Part shown: one piece after another, positions 25,997-34,993 of the stretch
Numbering within the stretch: position 1 is the first letter of the stretch
Layout: the number at the start of each line of letters is the position of its first letter
Assembly: GCA_964522525.1 (NCBI GenBank)
Contig: CAZFWG010000036.1
Coordinates: forward strand, 1 to 38,492
Direction of reading: 5' to 3'
Origin: CAYUYV01 sp964522525
GTDB taxonomy: Bacteria > Pseudomonadota > Alphaproteobacteria > JAJFIK01
Length of the DNA stretch: 38,492 bases
The notes under the pieces: generated by a model
Databases searched by the model: none
What the model was told of the DNA's origin: nothing
What the model saw: the letters and a program-made list of their open reading frames with translations, nothing else
Position numbers and translations under genes: made by a program

Positions 25997-26662
25997 ATGC
26001 CGACCGCCGCCGCCTACAAAACGCCCCAGTGCCCAGCAACACCCCGCCTCCGCCGTCCGACAAAACCGATCGGCACGAGCCGTCCGCATACCAATGCACC
26101 GGCATTGAGTCTGCAGGTCGTGTCGAACATGGAACACATGATGCAGGTCGTGACCGTCCGCTCCCTCGTCTATATGGCGGACCAGGAATGTCCGTTTGAG
26201 GAAGAATTCGACGGTAACGACTTTGTCGGCATGCATGTGCTGGCCCGCATCGGATCGGAGCCCGTGGGAACCCTCCGACTGCGTTTCTTTGCGGATTTCG
26301 CCAAGCTTGAGCGCGTGGCCTTGCGCAAGGAATACCGACAATCCGATGTCGCCCGGAAGATGGTCCATTTCGGCCTGAACATATGCCAGCGAAAGGGATA
26401 TCGGGTCGTCTACGGCCATGCCCAGGTCCGGCTCCTGAGATTCTGGCGCTCCTTCGGTTTCGAGGAACGCACGAACCGTCCGCGCTTCGTCTTCTCAGAC
26501 CATGAGTATGCGGAAATCGCCTGCCACCTGCAGGAACACCCCGAAGCCGTGACGATGGAATCGGATCCCATGATGCTGATCCGGCCTGAAGGTCGATGGG
26601 ATGAGATGGGTGTTCTGGAATATTCGGCCGCCCGTGAAGCCACGAATCCCAATTACGCCTGA
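25997..26662 (+). CDS. GNAT-family N-acyltransferase
   Basis: A 221-residue protein. Residues 1-~40 are a basic Pro/Thr-rich extension. The rest is a GNAT fold: VRSLVYMADQECPFEEEFDG opens the domain, then GTLRLRFFADFAKLERVALR leads into motif A, where the usual Gly-rich RxxGxG is replaced by EYRQSDVARKM, and motif B contains RLLRFWRSFGFEERT. The motif-A change could alter the acyl-CoA pocket. AAAGGAGATGAACC precedes the ATG. The substrate is unknown. Confidence 0.82.
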   Translation: MPTAAAYKTPQCPATPRLRRPTKPIGTSRPHTNAPALSLQVVSNMEHMMQVVTVRSLVYMADQECPFEEEFDGNDFVGMHVLARIGSEPVGTLRLRFFADFAKLERVALRKEYRQSDVARKMVHFGLNICQRKGYRVVYGHAQVRLLRFWRSFGFEERTNRPRFVFSDHEYAEIACHLQEHPEAVTMESDPMMLIRPEGRWDEMGVLEYSAAREATNPNYA

Positions 26663-26674
26663 AGGATCAACTCG

Positions 26675-27262
26675 ATGAACGCTTGGCCCACACCCCGGGG
26701 CGTGTTCGCCTATCCGGACGCGCGCCCGCATCTTGTTCTCGATGCCTTCCAGTCCCGCTTCATGGAGGACAAAGACCCCGTCGACCTCGCCCCTGCCCAC
26801 GCCATGTTGCGGGTGGCCCGGCTCTCTGACTGGCCCGTGGCCCATGTCATGCGCCGGCCATTTGGCGCCCATTTCGATCCCGAGGATGATGGGTGGCGTC
26901 CGGTCTCAGGGTTCGAACCGACCCGCAACGAGATGAGTTTTGTCAGTCACGGCAAAACGCCCTTCGCCAGCAGGCACTTCACCGACCGCTTTTTGGACCT
27001 GCAACCCCAAATCGTTCTCTTTCTATCGCTGATATCTGAGGAAAGCAGTCTCGAAACGCTTGCATATGCTCGCCAAAAGGGAATACCTTTCTATCTTGTA
27101 AGGGATGACTATTTCATTGGTGCATATCCTGATGTTACACAGACTCAAGAACCCGAGTGTGTGTGGCAGAAAACAGGGGCGAACGAGATACTCCCGTTGA
27201 CCCATTGCCTGCAACGGTTCGCACCGAGCAATTTGACCCTCCACCCCGCTGGAGGACCATGA
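26675..27262 (+). CDS. Degenerate isochorismatase-fold protein, probably not catalytic
   Basis: A 195-residue protein. The pattern of an N-terminal Asp strand (HLVLDAFQSRF), a 'gf.P..nE...' stretch (VSGFEPTRNEMSFVSHGKTP) and a C-terminal LETLAYARQKGIPFYLVRDDYF resembles the isochorismatase-like cysteine hydrolase fold. The nucleophilic Cys before the last helix is absent: that region reads LSLISEESSLET. The fold assignment is from pattern only. The 3' third is more AT-rich than its surroundings. It starts 12 bases after the GNAT stop with GAAGGA before the ATG. Confidence 0.6.
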   Translation: MNAWPTPRGVFAYPDARPHLVLDAFQSRFMEDKDPVDLAPAHAMLRVARLSDWPVAHVMRRPFGAHFDPEDDGWRPVSGFEPTRNEMSFVSHGKTPFASRHFTDRFLDLQPQIVLFLSLISEESSLETLAYARQKGIPFYLVRDDYFIGAYPDVTQTQEPECVWQKTGANEILPLTHCLQRFAPSNLTLHPAGGP

Positions 27263-27269
27263 GGATAGG

Positions 27270-27551
27270 ATGACGGCGACACGCCATACAGGTGCCCCGC
27301 ACGGTCGACAGGACACGCTGATCGGTATGCGAAACTGCCTGGAGTTTCTCTCCCAGGAAGCAAAATCTCACCGTCTCACCCTGACGCAATGGCTGCTGCG
27401 GATGGCCATTGCGTCCCTTGACGAAGAAATGACGGCCGAGGCGGCCCCATCGGAACGCCTCGACCTGGTCGCCGCTTCCGAAACCAGCGACCTCAACGCC
27501 CGGGACGTCGAAACACACTCCGAAGACCGCCCCTGGTCCGCAGCGGACTGA
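27270..27551 (+). CDS. Small helical hypothetical protein (last gene of four-gene operon)
   Basis: A 93-residue protein starting seven bases after the previous stop. Residues ~19-56 are a helical region (MRNCLEFLSQEAKSHRLTLT, then QWLLRMAIASLDEEM); the rest is an acidic disordered tail. A GAGGATAGG precedes the ATG. No family is recognised; the position suggests an accessory role in the operon. Confidence 0.6.
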   Translation: MTATRHTGAPHGRQDTLIGMRNCLEFLSQEAKSHRLTLTQWLLRMAIASLDEEMTAEAAPSERLDLVAASETSDLNARDVETHSEDRPWSAAD

Positions 27552-27652
27552 TCCCCGGCGTCCCCACCGCCCCATCACCCCCATCAACGCCGGCGCCCCC
27601 ATCTTCCGTTTCGGCCGGAACGCGCGCTATGCTTGGCCTTTGGTGGTTAGAG

Positions 27653-27679
27653 CTGGCCGATGGTTCCTCAATCGGCCGG
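27653..27679. other. Leader hairpin upstream of the nhaC-like gene
   Basis: GGCCGAT and ATCGGCC form a 7-bp perfect stem (extended to nine with a G-T wobble) around a 9-base loop, seven bases before the GGAGGAG ribosome-binding site of the next gene. It could act as a translational regulator or be a promoter-proximal structure. No known riboswitch was recognised. Confidence 0.35.
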
Positions 27680-27700
27680 GCTCCCGGAGGAGATGCGGGA

Positions 27701-29635
27701 TTGATCGAACGGATGGTTGTGAACTGGACGGCCGCAGTTTTTGTGTTGCTGATCCTGATCGGCGGGCCCGCCCAGGCGCAAACCGTGGACGAGCCTTCAG
27801 CGAAGGCGCCTCAGCCCGCTCTTTCGGCACCGGCCCTGATCCTCAACGGGGTACCGGTCACGGTGACCGTCAGCGACTTGGATGGTGTAGACGCCGGCGA
27901 CGGCGATTGGCGCCTTGAAGGCGGCGCGGAAACGGTGACCGCGCGCGGGGACGGCCCCTCCCTGACCTTTGAGAAGGTCATCATCCGGGACGGCAGCGCG
28001 GAACTTACTCTGTACACACCCAATGGCCAGGCGGCGGCGGTCACCAACGTCACGACGGTGCCCGGCTGGTTGTCCGTCCTCCCCGCGTTGATCGCCATCA
28101 TCTGTGTGGTTCTCGTGCGCCAGGTGGTGCCTGCGCTGTTCATCGGGATCTGGTGCGGCGCCGCGCTTGCCTACGGCCTTGCCCCCCATGGCGTTTGGTC
28201 GGGATTCCTTGATGTTTTCCCGGTCTATGTGCTCAAAGCCCTGGGGGATACGGACCGGGTATCGATCCTCGTCTTTTCCGTGACCATTGGCGGCATGATC
28301 GGGATCCTGACTCACAACGGATCCATGTTCGCGATCGCCGAAACGATCGCCCGCTTCGCCAAATCGCCCCGGGGCGGCCAGGCCGCGACCAGTTCCCTCG
28401 GCCTTGTGATCTTCTTCGACGACTATGCCAACACCCTGGTCGTCGGCAACACCATGCGTCCAATTACGGATCACTTGCGCATATCCCGTGAAAAGCTCGC
28501 CTTCATTGTGGATTCGACCGCCGCCCCGGTGGCCACCATCGCGATCATCACCACATGGATCGGATTCATGGTCAGCGTGATCGACGAAGGGGCAAGGAAC
28601 ATCGAGGGCTGGACCGCCAGCGCCTACAGCGTGTTTCTCGACAGCCTTCCTTACGGTTTCTATCCCTTGGTGGCAATCGGCCTTGTCTGGCTTGTGGCGC
28701 TCAGCGGTCGGGATTTCGGGCCCATGCTGCAGGCGGAACGGCGGGCCCGTGCCGACGGCGTTTCAGACGGCGTGGGACAATCAGCAAGCGACCTTTCCGG
28801 CGAGAGCGAACCCAATGGCGCGCTCGCGGCCAAACAGGCGCCCGGTTGGGCCGGCGTCATTCCCCTTTGCGTGCTCGTGTTCGGGACGCTGGCCGGCATC
28901 ATCACCACCGGCCTTGAGGCCTCACCGGATGCCCGGGGCCTGAGGGACATTTTCGGCGCCGGAAACTCCTTCACGGCCATGATGTGGGCGTCCCTCGGCG
29001 CCGCCGTGACCGCCGCGATGCTCAGCCTCGTGACCGGATCGCAACGTCTCGGCGGGGCCATGGACAGTTGGCTCGTGGGCGCCCGGTCCATGATGTTGCC
29101 CGTTGTCGTGTTGACCCTGGCGTGGAGCCTGGCAACGGTCAATGATACAATCCAGACGGACGAATATCTGATCACGCTCCTGGGCAACAGCCTGCCCCCT
29201 GCCCTGTTGCCCGCCGCCGTTTTCCTGCTCTCTGCCGGCATGGCCTTCACCACGGGAACAAGTTGGGGCGTGATGGGCATCATGACGCCCCTCGTCCTGC
29301 CCCTCGCCTGGACCGTCACGGCCGGCGAACCGGCGGGCGCCGCGATCTTCTCCGCCGCGGTCGCATCGGTCCTGGGCGGCGCCGTCTGGGGGGATCACTG
29401 CTCTCCCATCTCGGATACCACAGTGATGTCCTCGATCGCGGCTGGTTGTGACCATGCGGAGCATGTGCGCACCCAGCTTCCCTATGCCATGCTGACGGGC
29501 GTGGCCTGTGTCCTGTTCGGCCTGTTGCCCATTGGTTGGGGGGTACCCTGGTGGATGGGGCTTCTTGCGGCAGCCGCCGTCACAGGTGGTGTTTTCTGGT
29601 GGCTTTCGGAAAAAGTGGATATCGAAACGTCCTGA
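27701..29635 (+). CDS. nhaC: NhaC-family Na+/H+ antiporter with exported N-terminal domain
   Basis: A 644-residue protein. TTG at 27701 follows GGAGGAG by eight bases. It gives a clean signal peptide (NWTAAVFVLLILIGGPAQAQ, cleavage likely at AQA-QT). An ~85-residue beta-rich region follows, like an Ig domain, before the transporter begins near LSVLPALIAIICVVLVRQ. The NhaC signature is present: VIFFDDYANTLVVGNTMRP and KLAFIVDSTAAPVATIAI, with about 11 membrane helices and a cytoplasmic loop at ~370-405. The family exchanges Na+ or organic cations for protons across the inner membrane. The extra exported domain is unusual for NhaC and may sense the outside or a ligand. Confidence 0.88.
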   Translation: MIERMVVNWTAAVFVLLILIGGPAQAQTVDEPSAKAPQPALSAPALILNGVPVTVTVSDLDGVDAGDGDWRLEGGAETVTARGDGPSLTFEKVIIRDGSAELTLYTPNGQAAAVTNVTTVPGWLSVLPALIAIICVVLVRQVVPALFIGIWCGAALAYGLAPHGVWSGFLDVFPVYVLKALGDTDRVSILVFSVTIGGMIGILTHNGSMFAIAETIARFAKSPRGGQAATSSLGLVIFFDDYANTLVVGNTMRPITDHLRISREKLAFIVDSTAAPVATIAIITTWIGFMVSVIDEGARNIEGWTASAYSVFLDSLPYGFYPLVAIGLVWLVALSGRDFGPMLQAERRARADGVSDGVGQSASDLSGESEPNGALAAKQAPGWAGVIPLCVLVFGTLAGIITTGLEASPDARGLRDIFGAGNSFTAMMWASLGAAVTAAMLSLVTGSQRLGGAMDSWLVGARSMMLPVVVLTLAWSLATVNDTIQTDEYLITLLGNSLPPALLPAAVFLLSAGMAFTTGTSWGVMGIMTPLVLPLAWTVTAGEPAGAAIFSAAVASVLGGAVWGDHCSPISDTTVMSSIAAGCDHAEHVRTQLPYAMLTGVACVLFGLLPIGWGVPWWMGLLAAAAVTGGVFWWLSEKVDIETS

Positions 29636-29725
29636 AGCCCGCCGGCATCGCACTCTACATCCCGTTCAGATGGAGGGAAAAAGCAAGGACGTCCGCCGCC
29701 TTTTCCCTTTCGTTGGCTCAGACCT

Positions 29726-29986
29726 CTATGCCGGCAGGTTCACGGACGGTGCAATGCCGGCAAAACGCTCGAGTTCCGGCTTCGCCGCTTCAAGGACCGG
29801 CAACGGATCCTCGCCCTGGAGCCGCGCGATGATAGCCTGGATGATCGGCAGGGCCACTTTGTCATCCCATTGACTGTCCGTATCGGCCACGAGTTCGGCG
29901 AGGGCCTGAAGCGCGGACACGAGCGCAATCCGCATCACATAGTCAAGACCCACCGTCTTGATCAGTCCCTTGAAAATCCCTTTCAT
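29726..29986 (-). CDS. Small prophage protein, unknown function
   Basis: An 86-residue protein, mainly helical, starting MKGIFKGLIKTVGLDYVMRI. A GAAAGGAGAGGACA ribosome-binding site precedes the ATG. It lies at the left end of the prophage and converges with nhaC. It is not a recognisable holin or endolysin. Confidence 0.65.
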   Translation of the reverse strand: MKGIFKGLIKTVGLDYVMRIALVSALQALAELVADTDSQWDDKVALPIIQAIIARLQGEDPLPVLEAAKPELERFAGIAPSVNLPA

Positions 29987-30046
29987 TGTCCTCTCCTTTC
30001 CTGCTCCGTGACTACACCAAGGATCAATCCGTCCATTCCTCTCCGC

Positions 30047-30181
30047 TTACTCCCTATTGATCTGTCCGTGTTTCAACTGACACAAGGAGGCATCCGCCTT
30101 CGTATCAATCCGCTTCGACATTTCGTCGAGCCGGCCGTCGACGGCCTTGCAATGCTCCATGATGGCGGCGACCTTTTCCCG
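30047..30181 (-). CDS. 3' end of a small coiled-coil prophage protein (cut by gap)
   Basis: Only the last 44 residues are visible after the N gap (VAAIMEHCKAVDGRLDEMSK to the C-terminus QINRE). The heptad-like pattern suggests a coiled coil, as in small phage lysis-associated proteins of the XhlA type, but the identity is not established. A continuous reading frame through the Ns to the receptor-binding gene exists only because the 100 Ns keep frame by chance; the two parts are best treated as different genes. Confidence 0.6.
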   Translation of the reverse strand, partial: REKVAAIMEHCKAVDGRLDEMSKRIDTKADASLCQLKHGQINRE

Positions 30182-30281
30182 NNNNNNNNNNNNNNNNNNN
30201 NNNNNNNNNNNNNNNNNNNNNNNNNNNNNNNNNNNNNNNNNNNNNNNNNNNNNNNNNNNNNNNNNNNNNNNNNNNNNNNNN
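30182..30281. other. Assembly gap of 100 Ns
   Basis: Exactly 100 unspecified bases, the usual placeholder for a gap of unknown size. It lies in or just after the receptor-binding gene, so that gene's C-terminus and perhaps lysis genes are missing. Confidence 0.98.
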
Positions 30282-32194
30282 TTGAACTCCATGACGGCCT
30301 GCCCGCTGCCCGCCGCCAGGAAAAAGCGCAGATCGCCGCTCGCGGTTCGGCATACGCGGATGAAATAATCTGTGCCCGTTGCGTATGAGATCCCGGATGC
30401 GGTGAAAGTCGTGACAGCGAACTGCGAAGTTGCGAGCTGGAGAGCCAATTGCGAGGCACTGGGGTTGACGACGAGGGCGTAGCCCCGTGATCCGTTGTTG
30501 CCCATATTGCCCCAGACATGGCCTTGCTGGGACAGCGTGTCGAGTTGCAGCCCATAGATATCGAGGGTGAAGGGAAAATTGGCATCGAGATTATATTTCC
30601 GGTTTTGACGGAAGCGCCAGTTCGCATCACCAATGCCAACCCATGCCTGAACCCGGTCGCCATTGCCGTCCGTCTCAAGGCGCCCGCCGACAATGGCGGC
30701 ATTGCCGATCAACGACCAGGGCGTGGCCCCCTGGGACAGGTCCTTGAGGCCTTGGACATAGTCCACATGCTCTACCAGATACTGCCGGTTTTCCGGGTCC
30801 GGAATGGACGGCAAATTCACGCCGACGAAATACTGCCGGTACAAGGCGCGGGCGCTGTGGGTCAGGTCGCTAAGGCTGCCTTCCGCAAACATAAAGCGCA
30901 GCTCATTGAGCCCGTCCTTGACCGTGCCGATCCCGATCAGGGCCGCGTCGCCCTCGCGCTCCACCAGGTCCTCCGGTGCCAGCCATACGCCTCCAATGCG
31001 GCGGCGGCGGACGATCTTGTCCCCACCCACAATGTCCCCATGGGTCAGGCCTTGATGGTAATAGACCTCTTGGAAGTCCTGGCCGCCCTGGGTCGAACTG
31101 TGAATGTTGATGCTTTGGGTCTTGAAGCCCGAGAAGTTCCCTGTGGCATCCAGGTCGATGCCCGTGCCCAGCGCTTCCGGCGTTGACCAGGTCGCCGACT
31201 GACCACCGCTATTGTTGATATACTGAAAGGTAATCGTCTCGCCGTCCGCCGTCCCCGCCGAGGTGCTGTAGACGAGATGAATGGTACCTGAACTGTCCAC
31301 TGCCCAGCTCGGGATCTGGGTTTGATCTGTGCCCTGATCCACAATGCGGAACTGTGCGTTGGCCGTTGCCTCGCTGATCGGCAGGGAGCCGGACGCCACG
31401 CTGAACGTGCCCGCGATGTTTTCCAGGGAGCCGTCGCTGATTTTGAAGCGCGCCCCGTAAATGTGTCGACGGAAACTGTCGTTCTGGTTGGATGTGGTCC
31501 AAAAGAACAGGACGAACCCCTGGCCACCGATTTCCTGGTACTCAAACGGCGAGCCTGCATAGACCCGCCTGTCGAGTTCGGCGATCAGGAAAGAGGCGCC
31601 GCCATTGACCGTCGGTGTGCCATTCGCGGTGTAGGTGATCGTGTAGTACATGAACGGCATGTCACCGGCATTGGTCTGCCGAAAGAACAGATAGATGGTG
31701 CCGCCGCCGTTGCCGTTGGGCACATTGATCGGCTTGGGATAGGTATGCTGACGGCCGGTGATGTCGGGGAGCAGGGTCCAGTCCGTGAAATCCGTCCCGT
31801 TGCTGATTGCCCATTGCTGGTTCGGGAAGTCGGTGGAGTGCGACCCGAAGAAGACCAGCACCCGGCCATCCGAAAGCACGACGGGCGCCGCTCCGCCGTG
31901 ATCATTGTCAAAAATCTGGCTCCAGGAAACCGGATGCGGGCCGGACCAAAGCTTGGTCGTGTGGTTAAAGATCCGAACCATGAGGGTTTCCATGCCCGGA
32001 TTGGCCGTCGAGAAAATCAATGTCTGGTTCGTACCCGGCACATAGACGCCTTCATCGTCATAGGCCATGGGCCGGAATGGATGAATGCTGTAGTGATCGG
32101 CCGCCGATTGGATATCGAGATTTGTGCCCAGGAGGGACAGGTCCAGGACGCCTTGATTAAGCAGCAACGGACCCTCCCAAGGTAAAGGTCGCAT
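30282..32194 (-). CDS. BNR-propeller phage receptor-binding/tail protein (C-terminus missing)
   Basis: About 637 residues before the gap. Residues ~25-410 carry repeated beta-sheet blades such as YPKPINVPNGNGGGTIYLFF and IPSWAVDSSGTIHLVYSTSA, the pattern of BNR-repeat sialidase-like propellers. The last ~130 residues before the gap (AWVGIGDANWRFRQNRKYNL onward) look like a concanavalin/LamG-type lectin domain. Host-surface glycan binding or trimming is the natural inference. ATG at 32194 overlaps the tail-fibre gene by 38 bases; TTG at 32167, with GGAGGG just upstream, is an equally good start. No catalytic sialidase residues were confirmed. Confidence 0.72.
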
Positions 32195-33512
32195 TGGCGA
32201 TGCTGGCGTCCACGGCCGTGGGCGCCACGAAGGTCAGCACCGATCCGGCCGCCGCCGATTGCGCCACGCCGCCTGCGGTCGCAAAACTGACCGTACCGTT
32301 CGTGGCCACCGTGATCGTCCCTATGCTGACACCATCATCCTGAACGTCGATGGCGAAAGAAGCCGCAGGATTGGTTCCGACCGCGCCGGCCGAAGGCGCG
32401 AAATTCGCCGCCCAATTGACCGCCCGGGGCAGGACCACGCGATGAATAACAGCATCGGATCCAGGCGGCGTCAGGAACCCGAACTGAATGTCATAGGTCA
32501 ACGTGGTCGGAATGGTCGGCCGATCGGACAGGTCATTGTAAGACCCGCTCGTCGCCACGGTAGCGAGAGACGGGGTCCCCGAAAGATCACTGTACGCCCC
32601 ACTGGTGGCTACCGTGGCGAGCGTCGGAAAATCCAAGATTTGCGCCACTGTCACCGAGAGCGCCTGGGGCGTATAAAGGTTATTGGCCTGAAGCGTCAGA
32701 ACGTCCCCTGGTGATCCACCCACCGTGACGACGTCGTCAATGTCCCCAAGCGTGAGGGTCAGGAAGCCTACGTCACGGGATTCAAAGCCCCCATCAGCCC
32801 TCTGCACCAGGACATTCCCCTGAGCGCTGATCGTAAGATCAACATCGGTCAAGTCACTGAGGGCCGACGCCCCGCCACCCTCGACAACGACCCATGCCCC
32901 ATCCTGCCGCCCATAGATTGACCCGTCCAAAGGCGCATCGGTGAGCGCGCCGAGCGAAGCCGCAGAAATGACCAGGTCGCCCGTCTGCCCATTGAGCGAC
33001 GTGACCCCGCCTCCTCCCAAAGTCGATATGTCCGGACCCAGAGCGAAGAGCGTACCGTCCGCTGAAAAGCCCAGTACCTTGCCGCCACGGTCAGCCATTC
33101 GGGGAAAGACCGGCGGGCTTTCACCATAAGGGAACCGGGGCACTCGCCCCAAAGCATCAAAAATCTCCTGGGCAATGCGGGTCAACTTGTCGACACTGGC
33201 CTCGATCGCCGCGCTAGAAAAGGGACCACCCGGCTCCAGGTCCAATGTCGCCGACAAGGTGGTGAGCCCGATGTGATGCACGACCAGCCCCATGGCCGGT
33301 GGCGCCTGATAGATGATCAGTCCGCCCGCCGCCTCTCCTGCTCCGGAAACGGTGTAATCCGTGCCCAGCTGCTGGACGACCTCACGACCATCCGTCTCAA
33401 TATGAACAACCAGCAGTTCGGTTGCGGAAAGAACCTTGAAGCCGAATGGAAAATCCGTACTGATTCCATCTCCCACATGAGATGCGATGCGTGGTTGGGC
33501 GACGACGGTCAT
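32157..33512 (-). CDS. Phage tail fibre protein with T7-gp17-like N-terminus
   Basis: A 451-residue protein. Residues ~1-120 match the pattern of the T7 gp17 virion-attachment domain (FPFGFKVLSATELLVVHIET, a DYTV strand, GPFSSAAIEASVDKLTRIAQ). The central part carries collagen-free repeats typical of phage fibres, such as SGAYSDLSGTPSLATVATSG and SGSYNDLSDRPTIP. The C-terminal ~90 residues are a beta-rich tip. The ATG at 33512 follows GGGGAGGGTCCG. It would link the tail to the downstream propeller protein. Confidence 0.85.
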   Translation of the reverse strand: MTVVAQPRIASHVGDGISTDFPFGFKVLSATELLVVHIETDGREVVQQLGTDYTVSGAGEAAGGLIIYQAPPAMGLVVHHIGLTTLSATLDLEPGGPFSSAAIEASVDKLTRIAQEIFDALGRVPRFPYGESPPVFPRMADRGGKVLGFSADGTLFALGPDISTLGGGGVTSLNGQTGDLVISAASLGALTDAPLDGSIYGRQDGAWVVVEGGGASALSDLTDVDLTISAQGNVLVQRADGGFESRDVGFLTLTLGDIDDVVTVGGSPGDVLTLQANNLYTPQALSVTVAQILDFPTLATVATSGAYSDLSGTPSLATVATSGSYNDLSDRPTIPTTLTYDIQFGFLTPPGSDAVIHRVVLPRAVNWAANFAPSAGAVGTNPAASFAIDVQDDGVSIGTITVATNGTVSFATAGGVAQSAAAGSVLTFVAPTAVDASIANATFTLGGSVAA

Positions 33513-33593
33513 CGGACCCTCCCCTTGATGGGACAATTGTGATGAGGACGACGCGTGATGGATCCTCACGCAAGACGCACGAAGACCCGCAGA

Positions 33594-34082
33594 CTAGGAG
33601 GCCGGTACGCTGAAAGGGTTCGATGACGGGGACGAGCCACCGCCGAGGGCATTTCCGCCTGCGGACAGCAATTGGGTCGCGGTGCTCAGGCCGGCGCGCA
33701 GGAGAGTGGAACGGGCGCGGGCACGCGATTGCCGCTCCTGATCCTCAAACCGTTGCGCCTGACCGATGGCAGCCGTTCGGTCCTGCAGAATGTCAAATTC
33801 AAGGCGGCGGGCCAGATCTTCTGCCTGCCGTAGATTGGAGCCGCTGGACGCCCTTGTTCCGCTGGCGGACTGACGGGAGGCAAGGCTCCCCAACTGGCCA
33901 CGGGCATCGCGACGGGCCCGGGCTTCCTGCCGGGCGGCACCCTGTCGCGTGCTCCGGGCGGCCGTGGCGGCACGGTTCGCCTGCCGTCGCGCGTCATTGC
34001 GTTGATTGATGGCCTGAACGACAGTCCCCGTTGTGCGCGCGGCAACTTGCGCGGCGGCCAGAATGGTCGTCGGTTCACACAT
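33594..34082 (-). CDS. Phage internal virion protein-like (gp14-like)
   Basis: A 162-residue protein, Ala/Arg/Gln-rich and helical, with a short hydrophobic N-terminus (TTILAAAQVAARTTGTVVQA) and a Ser/Asn/Pro tail. Size, composition, the MCEP start and location before the tail fibre resemble the gp14-type internal virion proteins of podophages. The ATG at 34082 has GGAGGTGATC directly upstream; longer upstream starts are in non-typical sequence. The assignment is by position and composition. Confidence 0.65.
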   Translation of the reverse strand: MCEPTTILAAAQVAARTTGTVVQAINQRNDARRQANRAATAARSTRQGAARQEARARRDARGQLGSLASRQSASGTRASSGSNLRQAEDLARRLEFDILQDRTAAIGQAQRFEDQERQSRARARSTLLRAGLSTATQLLSAGGNALGGGSSPSSNPFSVPAS

Positions 34083-34111
34083 GATCACCTCCGTATGTCT
34101 GTGTCGGCCCT

Positions 34112-34993
34112 TCAGCGATTTGGGACGGTGGTTTCCAAGAGAAGAGCCTCGATGTTCAACGGATAGGATTGCGTGGTCAGGACGACGACGCGCCCCTCGA
34201 CATCCCATCCCTGATCGAGGTCGACGCCGATCATGCCCGTCCTCGGAATGGGCGGCCGATCGAAACGGTCTTCGGTTTGTCGATCCGTCAAGGGATCGGT
34301 CTTTGACTCGCTCCGCCCGACCCTTCCACCCATGGTGTTGCGCACTTGGACATGAAGCCTGGTGGTGCCCCGTCGCCGCGCCTCAAGGACACCCACCGAG
34401 ACCTGCCTGGACAATGGGCGCACATCAATCAAGGCCCTGATGGGCAAGCCCACATGGACGACGGACGCCGCATCCGTGATCGAGAGTTGCCCCATGCTGA
34501 TGGTTGCCATGGGAAGCTCAATACCGTCGGCCACGACGGTCACCGTTTCCCCCTCAAGGTGATCAAGGCCTGAAAAAACCGTGGCTGGCGGTCCCCGATA
34601 GGTCAGGATGGACTCGAGATAGGGCTCACCCCACACCGATGATGAGCTTGAACTTTCGTCCGGAACTGTCATGATCTCCATAAGGAGTTTGGTCTGACCG
34701 CCGATCTCGCGTTCAACCACCAACCAGACTTCATCATGGGTCCCCATGGGCGAGGGAATAACCGCGATGTCCCGCACCTTGCCCTTCCGCGGGTGCCGAT
34801 GCCAGGCCCAGACATCCTGTTCACGGCGGTAGGTCAGTCCGCACAGCACCCCATCACTGCGGACACACCACAGCACCCGCCACGGTTCCCGCTGATAAGC
34901 AATGCGTGTGAACCCGCTCGGCAAGGCCAAGACGAAGGCATCCGGCGCCTGCAGACTGGTTGTCGGGGTGATCAAGGGCAGGAGGATGCTCAT
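34112..34993 (-). CDS. Large tail protein, C-terminal half (separate ORF)
   Basis: A 293-residue protein. Its N-terminal part contains FTRIAYQREPWRVLWCVRSD, GVLCGLTYRREQDVWAWHRH and EVWLVVEREIGGQTK, the pattern that in other podophage large tail proteins comes directly after the 'DLTxLAEHI' stretch of a single polypeptide. Here that stretch ends the other ORF, at 35393. So this is the displaced C-terminal half. The Leu-rich first 24 residues are not typical of the intact family. Its start overlaps the stop of the intervening small gene by four bases. Confidence 0.75.
   Translation of the reverse strand: MSILLPLITPTTSLQAPDAFVLALPSGFTRIAYQREPWRVLWCVRSDGVLCGLTYRREQDVWAWHRHPRKGKVRDIAVIPSPMGTHDEVWLVVEREIGGQTKLLMEIMTVPDESSSSSSVWGEPYLESILTYRGPPATVFSGLDHLEGETVTVVADGIELPMATISMGQLSITDAASVVHVGLPIRALIDVRPLSRQVSVGVLEARRRGTTRLHVQVRNTMGGRVGRSESKTDPLTDRQTEDRFDRPPIPRTGMIGVDLDQGWDVEGRVVVLTTQSYPLNIEALLLETTVPNR

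Noticed and set aside
27640..27700. A tRNA-like stretch (GGTGGTTAGAGC...) before nhaC
   Set aside because: No acceptor stem, T-loop consensus or cloverleaf can be drawn.
30047..32194. A continuous 715-residue ORF through the first N gap
   Set aside because: The 100 Ns are a placeholder of unknown length, and the two sides look like different protein types; treated as two partial genes.
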